64,000 nt of DNA from Halalkalibacter akibai JCM 9157. Lineage in GTDB: Bacteria > Bacillota > Bacilli > Bacillales > Bacillaceae_D. Below are positions 44,767 to 54,632 of this stretch, in pieces. The stretch is taken from NCBI RefSeq assembly GCF_000513135.1, contig NZ_BAUV01000020.1:1-64000 (forward strand), given 5' to 3'. The notes under the pieces are model-generated. The model was not told where the DNA came from. It saw only the letters and a program-made list of their open reading frames with translations, and made no database searches. The first letter of the stretch is position 1. Each line of letters opens with the position of its first letter. The position numbers were made by a program, and so were the translations under genes.

Positions 44767-47229
44767 GTGAGTAAGATGATATTTTCGGTAAAAGGAATGA
44801 CATGTGCCTCTTGTGTCAATCGCGTTGAAAAGATGATCTCAAAAGTAGAGGGTGTTCGATCTGTTAATGTAAACCTGGCAGCCAATCAAGCTCAAGTTGA
44901 AGCGGATGAAACAATAGAAATGTCTGAGGCAATTATAAAGGCTATTGAGAAGGCTGGATATGATGCTAAGCCCATTGATAACGATGATCAAAGAAAGGTT
45001 CTATTTTCTGTAAAGGGAATGACATGTTCATCATGTGTTACCCGTGTGGAAAAGGCTATTGCAAAAGTAGAAGGTGTGCAATCTGTTAATGTGAACCTGG
45101 CTGCTAATCAAGCTCAGGTTGAAGGAGAAAAAGGAATATTAGATCCCGAAGCTGTTATAAAACGAATTGAAAAGATAGGATATGAAGCATCAATTATCAA
45201 TGAAAATGAACAGAGAGAAGAATCTGATGAGCAAGAGGTAGAAACGAGAAAGCTTTTAAAAGATTTTACAGTAGCAGCCGTCTTAACAACCGTTGTGTTA
45301 GTTGGTAGCATCCCTCACATGATGCATGGCTGGGGAGCATGGGTACCGACATTTTTGTCTAATCCTTTATTCTTACTTGTGTTAACAAGTTACATCCAAC
45401 TCGTACCTGGTTGGAGATTTTACAAAAATAGCTATAAGGTATTAAGAAATGGTTCAGCAGATATGAATGTATTAGTAGCAATGGGTACGTCAGCTGCATG
45501 GCTTTATAGTGGTGCGATGACGTTATTTCCGGATCAGCTTACGGCAATGGGCTTCCCGTACCAACTTTATTACGATGTCACAACCGTTATTACGACGCTT
45601 ATCCTCTTAGGACGTTACTTTGAAGCGAAAGCAAAAGGGCAAACCTCTACGGCAATTAAGAAATTAATGAGTTTGCAAGCAAAAACAGCCAGAGTGATTA
45701 GAGATGGAAATGAACTCGAAATTTCTGTTGATGAAGTAAAGATTGATGATGAGATCATTGTAAGGCCAGGTGAACGTATTCCTGTCGATGGAGTCGTCAC
45801 GAAAGGTAGATCTACGATAGATGAATCCATGTTAACCGGTGAGTCTATCCCAGTAGAAAAAGTATCTGGAGATGAGGTTATCGGTGCGACTATTAACAAA
45901 TCTGGAAGTTTCCGTTTTCGTGCAACAAAAGTAGGGAAAGAAACGGCACTCGCACAAATTATTCGAATGGTTAATGAAGCTCAAGGTTCGAAAGCTCCCA
46001 TTCAACGTGTCGTTGATTTAATTTCTGCTTACTTTGTACCGGCAGTCTTACTAATAGCGGTAGTCTCATTTATTGTTTGGTATTTTGTCGGTCCGGACCC
46101 AAGTCTGATTTTCGCATTAACTACCTTTATTGCGATTCTTATTATTGCTTGTCCTTGCGCGTTAGGTTTGGCAACACCAACAGCAATCATGGTTGGTACA
46201 GAAAAAGGAGCTGAAAATGGCATCCTAATTAAAAATGCTACAAGTTTAGAACGTGCCCATAAAATTAAGACCGTTGTTTTAGATAAGACCGGTACTATTA
46301 CGGAAGGCAAGCCAAAGCTAACGGATATTATTACAACTGACATAGTAAGCGAGAATGAACTTTTACAAATGGCTGCCTCAGTTGAAACTGCATCAGAGCA
46401 TCCATTAGGTGAAGCCATTGTGGAAGCTGCCAAAGAAAAAGACCTTCCTATAAATGACCCTGAATCTTTCGAAGCGATTGTTGGTCACGGATTACTTGCC
46501 TCATTAAATACCAAAGAAGTCTTAATTGGCAACATCAAACTGATGAGTGAATACAATATTGATTTGGGGTTATACGAAGAAAAAGCAATTGCATTAGCTG
46601 ATCAAGGGAAAACACCCATGTATGTTGGGATTGACGGGGAATTTGCAGGGATCATAGCAGTAGCTGATACATTGAAAAAAGGAACCATCCCAGCTATCAA
46701 AGCTTTAAAATCGATGGGCATTGAAGTGATTATGTTAACAGGCGATCATAAACGAACTGCCAAAGCGATTGCAATGGAAGCCGGAATCGATAACTATATT
46801 GCTGAGGTGTTACCTGAACATAAGGCAGAAGAAGTAAAAAAACTACAAGGAGAAGGAAAAATGGTGGCTATGGTCGGTGATGGTATCAATGATGCTCCTG
46901 CACTCGCTCAAGCCGATGTAGGAATTGCCATTGGAACGGGGACGGATGTTGCGATGGAAACCGCAGATATCACTTTGATGCGTGGTGATATTAAAAGCGT
47001 TGTAACGGCCCTCAGACTATCTAAATCAACGATGAAGATGATCTGGCAGAACCTTGGGTGGGCATTTGGTTATAACATTGTCTTGATTCCAGTAGCAGCG
47101 GGTTTACTATATCCCCAATTTGGAATTCTGCTGAATCCTATGATAGCCGGAGCAGCAATGGCATTTAGTTCTGTTTCGGTTGTGTTAAACACTTTAAGAC
47201 TTAAAAAATTCAAATCAACGATTGAGTAG
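44767..47229 (+). CDS. copA: Cu(I)-exporting P1B-type ATPase CopA
   Basis: 820 residues from GTG with AAGGAGGGG upstream. Two N-terminal HMA domains (GMTCASC with C13/C16 and GMTCSSC with C87/C90) share the near-identical segment [14 protein letters not shown]. Eight membrane helices are expected. Further motifs are TGES in the actuator domain, C462-P-C464 in the transport helix, phosphorylated D506 in DKTGT, SEHPLG and GDGINDAPA. It exports Cu(I) from the cytosol at the cost of ATP. Regulation is likely complex: two possible activator sites precede it and CsoR acts on copZ. Confidence 0.97.
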   Translation: MSKMIFSVKGMTCASCVNRVEKMISKVEGVRSVNVNLAANQAQVEADETIEMSEAIIKAIEKAGYDAKPIDNDDQRKVLFSVKGMTCSSCVTRVEKAIAKVEGVQSVNVNLAANQAQVEGEKGILDPEAVIKRIEKIGYEASIINENEQREESDEQEVETRKLLKDFTVAAVLTTVVLVGSIPHMMHGWGAWVPTFLSNPLFLLVLTSYIQLVPGWRFYKNSYKVLRNGSADMNVLVAMGTSAAWLYSGAMTLFPDQLTAMGFPYQLYYDVTTVITTLILLGRYFEAKAKGQTSTAIKKLMSLQAKTARVIRDGNELEISVDEVKIDDEIIVRPGERIPVDGVVTKGRSTIDESMLTGESIPVEKVSGDEVIGATINKSGSFRFRATKVGKETALAQIIRMVNEAQGSKAPIQRVVDLISAYFVPAVLLIAVVSFIVWYFVGPDPSLIFALTTFIAILIIACPCALGLATPTAIMVGTEKGAENGILIKNATSLERAHKIKTVVLDKTGTITEGKPKLTDIITTDIVSENELLQMAASVETASEHPLGEAIVEAAKEKDLPINDPESFEAIVGHGLLASLNTKEVLIGNIKLMSEYNIDLGLYEEKAIALADQGKTPMYVGIDGEFAGIIAVADTLKKGTIPAIKALKSMGIEVIMLTGDHKRTAKAIAMEAGIDNYIAEVLPEHKAEEVKKLQGEGKMVAMVGDGINDAPALAQADVGIAIGTGTDVAMETADITLMRGDIKSVVTALRLSKSTMKMIWQNLGWAFGYNIVLIPVAAGLLYPQFGILLNPMIAGAAMAFSSVSVVLNTLRLKKFKSTIE

Positions 47230-47296
47230 AGTTAATTTGGATAAGATAAAGGTAGGAGAGATAAATGGAGTTATTCATTAGAAAGGAATGGATAAA

Positions 47297-48619
47297 TTGA
47301 AAAAAGCAAAAGCTATTAAGTTGATGTTAGTTGTCTCCTTCTTACTGTTAAGTATGCTCCTTGCCGCTTGTACCCAAGTCGAAGAAGATCATGCAGGGCA
47401 TGGAAACGATCAGGATATCGATCACGGCGAAGAAATAGATCATATGGACGAAGAGATGGATCATGAAGGGCACCATGGTGACTCAGTTGACGTAGATAGA
47501 TCTAATTTAGAACAGGAAGCGGCAAAAGCTCCGGAGAACCTTAATGATTTAGCAACTGATGAATTAAAGGTCGTAAATACTAAGAACATTACTCGAATAA
47601 ATGAGGATGATCCTATCCAGTTGTCAATTCACGTATCACAAACCATTTGGCCAGCAACCCATGAGGAAAATCAACCTGGGACAGTTATATTGGCTCCATT
47701 AAATCAATGGCAATATTCCTTAGCCGCTCTAACACTGGTTCACCATCCTAATGATGGTCCTATGTTGTATTGGGACGGAGAAATTTCTGAAGATGTCTTA
47801 AATGAACTTAATCGACTACAACCAAAAGGCAATAGTGAAGACACTCAAGTCCTCGTGGTTGGCGATCTTCCAGAAGCAGAATTAAATAAATTAAACGCCT
47901 ACAATGTTGAACAAGTACAGGGTGCAAATGTAGCAGATTTTGCTAGAAACATTGAAGAAAAATTCACAGAAACCATTAATGAAGTTCATCCAAATGTAAT
48001 AATTGGTTCTTCAGAGGAAAACGCAAAAGAATATACAATTTCTGTTGGAAACTGGATTGCTCACATGAACGAATCTTTACTTTATGTAGACAATGATGGT
48101 ATTCCTCAAGAAACAATTGATGCTCTTAATGCAAGAGAGAATGGGGTAACGATCTATCTTGTAGGACCAGAAGATATTATATCTGATGAGATTGCTCAAG
48201 AGTTAGAAACGTATGGTACAGTCCATCGAGTTGAAGGCGATAATCCAATAGCTCAATCCATTGAATTCGCGTCATTTAAAGACGCTGAAATAGACTTTGG
48301 TTGGGGAATTACTAGTCCTGGGCATGGTTTTGTATTTTCATCAACTAATACACCTGAACTTGCCATTGCAGCTGCTCCTTTTGCTCATTTAGGAAAGCAT
48401 GCTCCAATAATTTGGTTAGATGAAGGTGAAATTACAGATGAAGTTTATCAATACCTAGCAACTGTTAAGCCTGCTTTTAGTGATGATCCTACAGAAGGTC
48501 CATATAATCATGGTTTTATGATAGGAACATTTAAGGATATTTCATTTACAACTCAAGGCATTCTAGATGAAAAACTAGAAATTGTATCATTAGGCGGAGA
48601 CGACCACGGAGGACATTAA
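47297..48619 (+). CDS. His-rich lipoprotein with CWB2-like repeats
   Basis: 440 residues from TTG 47297, chosen for AAAGGA spacing; ATG 47288 is the alternative. Lipobox LLAACTQ. Residues about 25-60 are a His/Asp/Glu-rich stretch (DHAGHGNDQDIDHG), and the protein ends GGDDHGGH. The body has three cell-wall-binding-repeat-2-like units (VILAPLNQWQYSLAALTLVH; GPMLYWDGEISEDVLNEL; VLVVGDLPEAEL). It sits right after copA, so extracellular copper binding on the cell wall is a reasonable inference. Terminator follows. Confidence 0.7.
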   Translation: MKKAKAIKLMLVVSFLLLSMLLAACTQVEEDHAGHGNDQDIDHGEEIDHMDEEMDHEGHHGDSVDVDRSNLEQEAAKAPENLNDLATDELKVVNTKNITRINEDDPIQLSIHVSQTIWPATHEENQPGTVILAPLNQWQYSLAALTLVHHPNDGPMLYWDGEISEDVLNELNRLQPKGNSEDTQVLVVGDLPEAELNKLNAYNVEQVQGANVADFARNIEEKFTETINEVHPNVIIGSSEENAKEYTISVGNWIAHMNESLLYVDNDGIPQETIDALNARENGVTIYLVGPEDIISDEIAQELETYGTVHRVEGDNPIAQSIEFASFKDAEIDFGWGITSPGHGFVFSSTNTPELAIAAAPFAHLGKHAPIIWLDEGEITDEVYQYLATVKPAFSDDPTEGPYNHGFMIGTFKDISFTTQGILDEKLEIVSLGGDDHGGH

Positions 48620-48624
48620 TAAAT

Positions 48625-48658
48625 GGAGGAGAGGTTGGTATAACCACCTCTCCTCTTA
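48625..48658. terminator. Terminator after lipoprotein gene
   Basis: GAGGAGAGGTTGG / CCACCTCTCCTC stem with a TATAA loop. Confidence 0.75.
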
Positions 48659-48715
48659 AGATTCAGATTTCAATACTATGCAGTAGAATTTCAGAATTAA
48701 CTTACGGATACCTCA

Positions 48716-49990
48716 TTAAGGTGAACTAAATTCAATATCTTCGGGAATTTCAAACACCGCATCGGGAATGATTTCCCCTACATTATGAATGGAGACTTGT
48801 AATTCTCCACTAGAAAATGGGATTTTGTGTTCTCCTGCTCCGTACTGTTCTGCCCATCCTCCTGTTTCTATGGCAACTTCTAAAATTCCAATATCTTCTG
48901 GTCTCACATTCTCTATTTTAGACCAAACAAGCTCCATGTCAGCATCTAGTTCTTCCATATATAAAGTCTGATCATCGTAACGGTATATTTGGTTCAGAAC
49001 CTTCTCCCCTGATATTTCGGTCATTTGACGAAAGTATGGTGCGCTGTCAAGATTTTTTGCCCAAATGTAAGTATTCTGGTTTTCTTCATGGATAACCATT
49101 TCAAAATTTTGTGCATAATCTTCTGCGGCCTGGGTAAACTCAGGCGGTTCTTTTATCGTTCGATTGTCAAAATAAGCAACCGTTCCCGTCATTAGCACCA
49201 AAGGCATTGCAAACATTATGGCTATACCAATTACTGCAGCTATCTGGATAATACCATTCTTTTGTTTGCGTCCTCTCCGATGGAGTACAGTCTTAGTAAA
49301 GGCGCACGCCTGAAGTAAAACGACAAAAATAGCCATCCCAAGAAAAACATATAAGAACCAAATTGGAGGATACGCCCGCCAGTTAGGAGGCGAATATTGA
49401 AAGAAATAAAAAAGATACAATACACCGCGAATCATAACAATATAGAAAATAACATGTACTAATGTGGTGTGAAGCCACTTCCACGCAGATGCTCCGAGTA
49501 ACTTTACTGCCCCGTCAAAAGAAGTAACGACAAGTAAGATGATCATAGGAGCTATTATAAGTCCCATCATGTTCATTATGCCAACTTCTGGTCTAAAGAG
49601 AATATATCCACCTACGTCTTCCATATATTCAAATCCAAATAATCTTGCCACATCCCAGCGCGCCCAACGGTCCCATATAGCGTAACCATGTCCGAAAGAT
49701 AACACAGCAAACCATATACCCAATTCACGCCTCCAAGAATACAATCGTTTAATAGGGGGCCATAGTGTGGCAGCTGGTGAAATGATCAGGGTAAGGAAAA
49801 GAAGAACAAATGCAGCATGTGCCCATGCCCTCCAAAATGGATGATCAGCTCCCCAATCTGGGAATAAAGCAGGAACAACCCCCCATGCTGAATAAGATAG
49901 ATAAAACAAATAAACCAATATAGCGGAAAATACCGCTACGCCTAGATGTCGAATAAAAATTAACCTTCTGCTTTCTATTCCATATATCAT
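48716..49990 (-). CDS. Ferric-reductase-like membrane protein
   Basis: 424 residues from the ATG at 49990, which has AGGAGAT upstream. About eight membrane helices (1-265). The core has His pairs in WAHAAFVLLFLTLIISPAA, FGHGYAIWDRW and WLHTTLVHVIFY, typical of the ferric-reductase-like/YedZ heme-binding domain. A C-terminal extracytoplasmic domain of about 140 residues follows (EDYAQNFEMVIHEENQNTYI onward). It may carry heme and move electrons across the membrane. The C-terminal domain is not recognised. Confidence 0.72.
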   Translation of the reverse strand: MIYGIESRRLIFIRHLGVAVFSAILVYLFYLSYSAWGVVPALFPDWGADHPFWRAWAHAAFVLLFLTLIISPAATLWPPIKRLYSWRRELGIWFAVLSFGHGYAIWDRWARWDVARLFGFEYMEDVGGYILFRPEVGIMNMMGLIIAPMIILLVVTSFDGAVKLLGASAWKWLHTTLVHVIFYIVMIRGVLYLFYFFQYSPPNWRAYPPIWFLYVFLGMAIFVVLLQACAFTKTVLHRRGRKQKNGIIQIAAVIGIAIMFAMPLVLMTGTVAYFDNRTIKEPPEFTQAAEDYAQNFEMVIHEENQNTYIWAKNLDSAPYFRQMTEISGEKVLNQIYRYDDQTLYMEELDADMELVWSKIENVRPEDIGILEVAIETGGWAEQYGAGEHKIPFSSGELQVSIHNVGEIIPDAVFEIPEDIEFSSP

Positions 49991-50382
49991 AATACATCTC
50001 CTATACTTTTTGAGGCTATAAAAGTCTGACAAATCAGCTATACACATATTTTGAAAACGCAATTTTTGTAAGGATCGTAAATATCAAAGATGCGGATATT
50101 AGCTAGTATTCGTTCTTGTTTGCTTTATATCTTTAGCTATTCCTCTCCCTAAGGTAGTCATCACAAAAATCTAAGTTTCCTTGATTTCGCCTCTAGATTT
50201 TATATTCTAACCACATATTATAAATAAATTTTGTAGAAAGTTTGTAGAACGACACGTTTGTGTATCCTTGATGATTAATTAGTAATTGTTTTGTTAGTGG
50301 ATTTAGAAGAAGGATATAAACATATGAAAGAGAAAAATTAGTAAACCATCTGGTCTTTGAATAGCTAAAAAGAGAAATTTTA

Positions 50383-50414
50383 TTCATCGAATGTTCATAA
50401 AAAATTGTTATACT
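50383..50414 (+). promoter_or_regulatory. 11-bp direct-repeat box and -10 (site 10)
   Basis: TTCA at 50383 and TTCA at 50394, spacer TCGAATG; TATACT at 50409-50414, 15 bp after the second half-site. It lies upstream of the 50447 operon and on the far side of the transposon from sites 1-9. Confidence 0.5.
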
Positions 50415-50446
50415 TAACTGTAGATTATAATTTGGAGGTTACCTAA

Positions 50447-50641
50447 ATGAAAAAGTTTTCATCAGGCACTAAAACTGAAAAGGATGTGGAAAATTCCGGC
50501 TCTGATTCTAACCATAGAACACCAACCTGGGTTAAGGTAATAGGAATCATTGTGATCCTCATAGTTGTACTAGTTGTCATCATGATCTTCACCGGCGATC
50601 ACGGACCAGGTCGCCATTTACCTTTCGGAGGTAGTTATTAA
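50447..50641 (+). CDS. Small single-helix membrane protein
   Basis: 64 residues, TTGGAGG site. A polar N-terminus, one membrane helix (about 28-48), then DHGPGRHLPFGG with two His. The stop overlaps the start of the next gene (TAATG), so the two are coupled. No family recognised. Confidence 0.6.
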   Translation: MKKFSSGTKTEKDVENSGSDSNHRTPTWVKVIGIIVILIVVLVVIMIFTGDHGPGRHLPFGGSY

Positions 50642-51159
50642 TGATCATGGTACCATGGTTTCGGAAATTAACACTCACGATACATATTACATCAACAGTT
50701 GGCTGGCTGGGAGCGGTATTTGGATATATAGCTCTCGTAATAGCTGCATTGACAGCGCAAGATGTTCAAATGGGGAGAGTTGCGTGGAGTGCTATGGAGA
50801 TTATTGGATGGTATGTCATTGTCCCATTAGCACTCGTTTCTTTTCTAACTGGGCTTGTCATGTCACTTGGGACCCCCTGGGGCTTATTTAGGCATTATTG
50901 GATTCTCTTTAAACTTCTTCTTACCATAGTTGCAACTGTTATTTTGCTTTTAAATATGCCGACAGTTAGTTATCTAGCGAATGTCACCCATCAGACTGGT
51001 GCTCTTAACGTTGATGGTCTGTGGGGACAACTTCTTCATGCTGGGGGTGGATTAGTGGTGTTGTTTTTAACTACGATCTTGTCAGTATACAAACCACGGG
51101 GGATGACGAGATATGGGATAAAGAAACAGGAACAGTTGCGAAAACTCTCCCAACAGTAA
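50641..51159 (+). CDS. DUF2269-like membrane protein
   Basis: 172 residues with four membrane helices. The pattern LTLTIHITSTVGWLGAVFGY, PLALVSFLTGLVMSLGTPWG and LLHAGGGLVVLFLTT matches DUF2269/CopD-related membrane proteins, with His residues in helices 1 and 4 that could hold heme or copper. It is translationally coupled to the 50447 gene and under a direct-repeat promoter, so part of the copper regulon by inference. Confidence 0.7.
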   Translation: MIMVPWFRKLTLTIHITSTVGWLGAVFGYIALVIAALTAQDVQMGRVAWSAMEIIGWYVIVPLALVSFLTGLVMSLGTPWGLFRHYWILFKLLLTIVATVILLLNMPTVSYLANVTHQTGALNVDGLWGQLLHAGGGLVVLFLTTILSVYKPRGMTRYGIKKQEQLRKLSQQ

Positions 51160-51832
51160 CAATTACTGTGCAAGTTCAGAATGAGAAAAGTAACCTACTA
51201 GAACGTATATGTTCCATGAACACTTTGCTGAATTAGGTAATTTACTTATTCATCCTGTATCCGTGGATGAATAGCTTTCTCTTTTTCCTTACGAACTTTA
51301 AAATACTACATGGTATGAAAATGTTTTTCGGCTATTAATTCGACGATGACGATCTAAAGGGGAAAGGTGTTAATAGTCCCTAAAAATCCAAGAAAGTACT
51401 ACGTAAAATGTTGTTTTTACGTAGTAGGATTTAAAATTTGTATATTGTAAATTGAGTAAATAAAAAAGATTTGTCAATTACTATAACAACAAAAGTACAA
51501 AAAATGTAAATGAGTTGGGTCATTGTTCCAGTATGAAAATAACTTTTTATCAACGTACATAAAAGGAGGGGTTTAACCCGATTTTCTGTCCTTTTAAGAA
51601 AAAGTCTCTTATTGTTTGGGTTTCACTAGCTTTAACATTAATACAGAGCTGTTTTGTTGATGTGTCATTTGGTCATAACTAGAAATTTTCTTTACGGGTA
51701 TATAAAACATCCAAGAAAAACGATAAAGTTATAAATAGGGTAAATATAATAGGTATCATTAGGGTTAGTAATGATTCCTAAGTAAACGAAAAGGGTATTC
51801 AATATTCTATTTCTTTCTATTTCAAATTTCCG
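51160..51832. other. Intergenic with hairpin
   Basis: No gene. TACTACGTAAAA / TTTTTACGTAGTA at 51396-51427 forms a long stem. Otherwise AT-rich without recognisable features. Confidence 0.5.
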
Positions 51833-52144
51833 TTAAAACAAAATAGGAACGTCGTGTTCCACGGTATCTGAATGAAAGACTTTGGGTCCTTCGTGGTGAT
51901 ACAAACCGTATCTATTAAACATTTCATGGGGAATCTCGAAAATGTCACCCCATCCGAAATTCCCGTTGCAATTTGATTTGTTAATTTTTTTGCCTTCATC
52001 TGTCATTAAAAAATCCTTCGCAGCTTGTTTTATCATTTGCAGCTCTTCCCCCTTTCGCACATGTGGCTCAACCTTGAAGTAAAAACTTACACCCCCCATA
52101 TCATTACCATCTTTCCAAGTAGTTTGTAACTGATATATTCTCAT
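51833..52144 (-). CDS. Hypothetical protein
   Basis: 103 residues, ATG with AAGGAGA upstream on the minus strand. Composition (MRIYQLQTTWKDGNDMGGVS, FGWGDIFEIPHEMFNRYGLY) looks coding and cytosolic. No family recognised. Isolated at the start of the accessory region. Confidence 0.55.
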   Translation of the reverse strand: MRIYQLQTTWKDGNDMGGVSFYFKVEPHVRKGEELQMIKQAAKDFLMTDEGKKINKSNCNGNFGWGDIFEIPHEMFNRYGLYHHEGPKVFHSDTVEHDVPILF

Positions 52145-52633
52145 ATCTTACCAATCTCCTTTTCTTTGTAATATGGCTTATTATAAGAGATAGGCTTTTG
52201 GGTGGCTAATGTAGGGGATAATTTTATTTCACTTTATTAGTCGATTAAAATGTTAGTAAATTTATACTCTTCAATTTCTTGTCCGAGGGCTTCTATCTTC
52301 GCTTCTAATTTGGATAGATGCTCTTTATTGAAGAAGGAAATCTCGACTAGGATTTTTCTTTGGAAGTGACAAGTTCGTAAGAAGAAAAAAATTTTAGTTT
52401 TAAGCTCTAACGGGGTGCGTTTATTCAAAAGAGTAACACTTTTACAAGTGCTGCTCTCTTTGGCGTTCTAAAAATATTTTCTGTTGGCTCTAGTCGAAGT
52501 CATCCACTCAGCTGTGCATAAAAGCTTGTAACTTAAATGAATTTACTAAAAAAATTCACTATCAAACTAGGAAAACTGTAATAGGACAAATTAATTCAAT
52601 CATATGTCTTTTATAAAAAGGTGGGTGCTTAAA
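52145..52633. other. Intergenic, no supported gene
   Basis: A 63-residue minus-strand frame starting TTG at 52428 has coiled-coil-like sequence but no ribosome site; it may be a relic. Nothing else is seen. Confidence 0.4.
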
Positions 52634-53623
52634 ATGAATAATGGTGAAGTTTTAATTCCAATCAATAAACTCAAGTATGATTCAATACCTAGAGTTCATT
52701 TAAATAATTCTTCACTTTATGATGATGTGAAAGCAAACGGATTAAACAAGCCATTAGAAGTTGAAGGTCCAGATGTAAACGGAAATTATTTTATATTAGA
52801 TGGGTTAAGAAGGATTGAGGCGATTAAAGAAATTAGAAGCCTCTTCCCGTTAAAGTTTAGAGAAGTAAAATGTCTTGTTGTTAAACAACTGTCATCCCAA
52901 TTTGACCGTAACATGGAAAGACTAGGTGAATCGTTCCATAGTAGAAGAAGGACTGGGATAGAAAGGCAATTTATGATAGAAGAGGCATTAAAAAACGGAT
53001 TGACAGAAAAAGAGTTGTCTAAACAGTTAAACATTCCTATATCTACTCTAAGAAAGTGTTTAAAAGGTTCAAATGTTCCTGAAGAATTACGGGTAGAAAT
53101 AGCAAAGCTAAGAGCAAGTCAAGAAGCCTTAGATGTTATTTACCATTTAGATCTAGAGGACGAATTTATAGAAGCTCTTCTTACTGAGCTGAGAAATAGG
53201 TCAATTACAACAGTTCATGCTGCGGCACTAAAGAAAACATTAAAGGATGAGATGTATTCTTTACTTGAAGAGGAGGGAAAGAAAGAATCTTTATTGTTAA
53301 CTTTAAGAGAAGGTCAATTTACAAAATCTCATGCTAGACGCATCGTGTTAGAGGAAGTGATAAAAACCAACCCAGAACGAGCGGCCGATGGAGATATTGT
53401 TCAATGGGTTGAGAATCTATGTTCTGAGTTAGAAAAGATGTCGCAAAAGGTCCATCCAAAAGTTGGAGATCAAGTAGAAGATCAATTTCAAAAGCGAAGG
53501 CTGAAGAACGCTTTATCGGAACTAAATAAGAAGTTGAAATGGATTTACGGTGAGAAAACTGAAAAAGGCGGATTTCGCTATAGGTTTGAAGAAAATGATG
53601 ATGAAAACGATCATGTATTATAG
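52634..53623 (+). CDS. ParB-like (sulfiredoxin/ParB fold) DNA-binding protein
   Basis: 329 residues from ATG 52634 (AAGGTGGG 9 bp upstream; an in-frame ATG at 52604 has no site). N-terminal ParB/Srx-type domain (about 1-85) with GLNKPLEVEGPDVNGNYFIL and DGLRRIEAIKEI. A helix-turn-helix follows at about 120-145 (LTEKELSKQLNIPISTLRKC), then a helical C-terminal part. Such proteins bind DNA and may hydrolyse CTP. No ParA is nearby, so chromosome segregation is unlikely; plasmid or island maintenance or regulation is possible. Confidence 0.78.
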   Translation: MNNGEVLIPINKLKYDSIPRVHLNNSSLYDDVKANGLNKPLEVEGPDVNGNYFILDGLRRIEAIKEIRSLFPLKFREVKCLVVKQLSSQFDRNMERLGESFHSRRRTGIERQFMIEEALKNGLTEKELSKQLNIPISTLRKCLKGSNVPEELRVEIAKLRASQEALDVIYHLDLEDEFIEALLTELRNRSITTVHAAALKKTLKDEMYSLLEEEGKKESLLLTLREGQFTKSHARRIVLEEVIKTNPERAADGDIVQWVENLCSELEKMSQKVHPKVGDQVEDQFQKRRLKNALSELNKKLKWIYGEKTEKGGFRYRFEENDDENDHVL

Positions 53624-53668
53624 GCTGAAAGAAGGTAGGCAAGATAGCTTGACTACCTTCTTTCAGCC
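53623..53668 (+). terminator. Rho-independent terminator
   Basis: GGCTGAAAGAAGGTAG / CTACCTTCTTTCAGCC 16-bp stem overlapping the stop codon of the ParB-like gene. Confidence 0.8.
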
Positions 53669-53802
53669 ATAATAAGAAATTGCTTTTGGCGAGCCGAATA
53701 ATACAAAAGAATTAGGTGATTTTCTTGTTTAATGAATAGAAAATCAAAACTAATCCATAATCTACATAAAGATGTTTCTTAATGTTTTTACTAATAACTA
53801 GG

Positions 53803-54621
53803 ATGATCTGTATGAGCTATAAGGTTACTGAAAGACACAAATCGTACTTAACACAATTGAAATCTTATCATTTGTTCACTTGTTCTTCTATAAATTGGGA
53901 CAAGCAGATAGCTGAACCTTACCAGCAAGGCGAAATAGGTCCTAATGAAAAATTTTGGGCTGATATCAAAAATAAATATAACTCTTCAAAGATTGAACGC
54001 CTCGTATGCTTAGATAAACTCAAAGTTAGGTATTGGGAATCAAAGCAAAAAAAAGCCAGGAGAATGGATTCGGATTTATATAGTAATTGGAAAAGAAGAT
54101 ACCCATTTGTTAAAAAGGTATTACAAGGGGATCAAGAGTCTTGGAGAGAAGCGGTAAGAAAGTATGCAACCTTTCACAAGGAACTGGATGTAGCTCAGGC
54201 GTATAGCCTTCACGTTTATGATCAGAAAACAGTTGAGTGTGACGTTTTTCTTCAGCCGATAGATGTTATAATTCCATTCAAGATAGAAAAGATTACTAAG
54301 AGAGGTTATTTACGTTATCATGATATGCCCAAGACGAAAAGATATTCTTTATATGAATCATATGTCTATAGCTGTTTATTGAAAATTGTCCAAGATTTAT
54401 TTGCGGTTTTACCGTGTAACACCATTTATCTAAATGGTATAGCTGGGACTCGTACGCACCACTCTCCGATTATTTCTACTGTTGTTGAAGACACACTCGA
54501 TAGGAGATTACAGAACCCTATCTTAGTCCTTCAAAAACATCGGCACATGGTTTCCTTTAAAAAACGTAGTGGATTTCAACCGATTGAAAGAGTATATTCC
54601 CCAACATTAATGATTCAATAA
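53803..54621 (+). CDS. Hypothetical protein (279-residue maximal frame)
   Basis: About 272 residues; start uncertain among ATG 53782, 53803 and 53812. Rich in Lys and aromatic residues; an acidic-core stretch TVECDVFLQPIDVIIPFKIE and a later THHSPIISTVVEDTLDRRL could be a nuclease-like fold, but this is not established. It is followed by a GIY-YIG-type gene 11 bp on, suggesting an operon. Confidence 0.5.
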   Translation: MICMSYKVTERHKSYLTQLKSYHLFTCSSINWDKQIAEPYQQGEIGPNEKFWADIKNKYNSSKIERLVCLDKLKVRYWESKQKKARRMDSDLYSNWKRRYPFVKKVLQGDQESWREAVRKYATFHKELDVAQAYSLHVYDQKTVECDVFLQPIDVIIPFKIEKITKRGYLRYHDMPKTKRYSLYESYVYSCLLKIVQDLFAVLPCNTIYLNGIAGTRTHHSPIISTVVEDTLDRRLQNPILVLQKHRHMVSFKKRSGFQPIERVYSPTLMIQ

Positions 54622-54632
54622 GGAGCAGAAAA

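Noticed and set aside
46029-46433. 134-codon frame opposite copA
   Set aside because: Antisense shadow of the ATPase gene.
52237-52428. 63-codon minus-strand frame with coiled-coil-like sequence
   Set aside because: Starts at TTG without a ribosome site and resembles no family; at best a relic.
52634-53623. Plasmid partition locus
   Set aside because: No ParA ATPase, no replication gene and no parS-like repeat cluster nearby.
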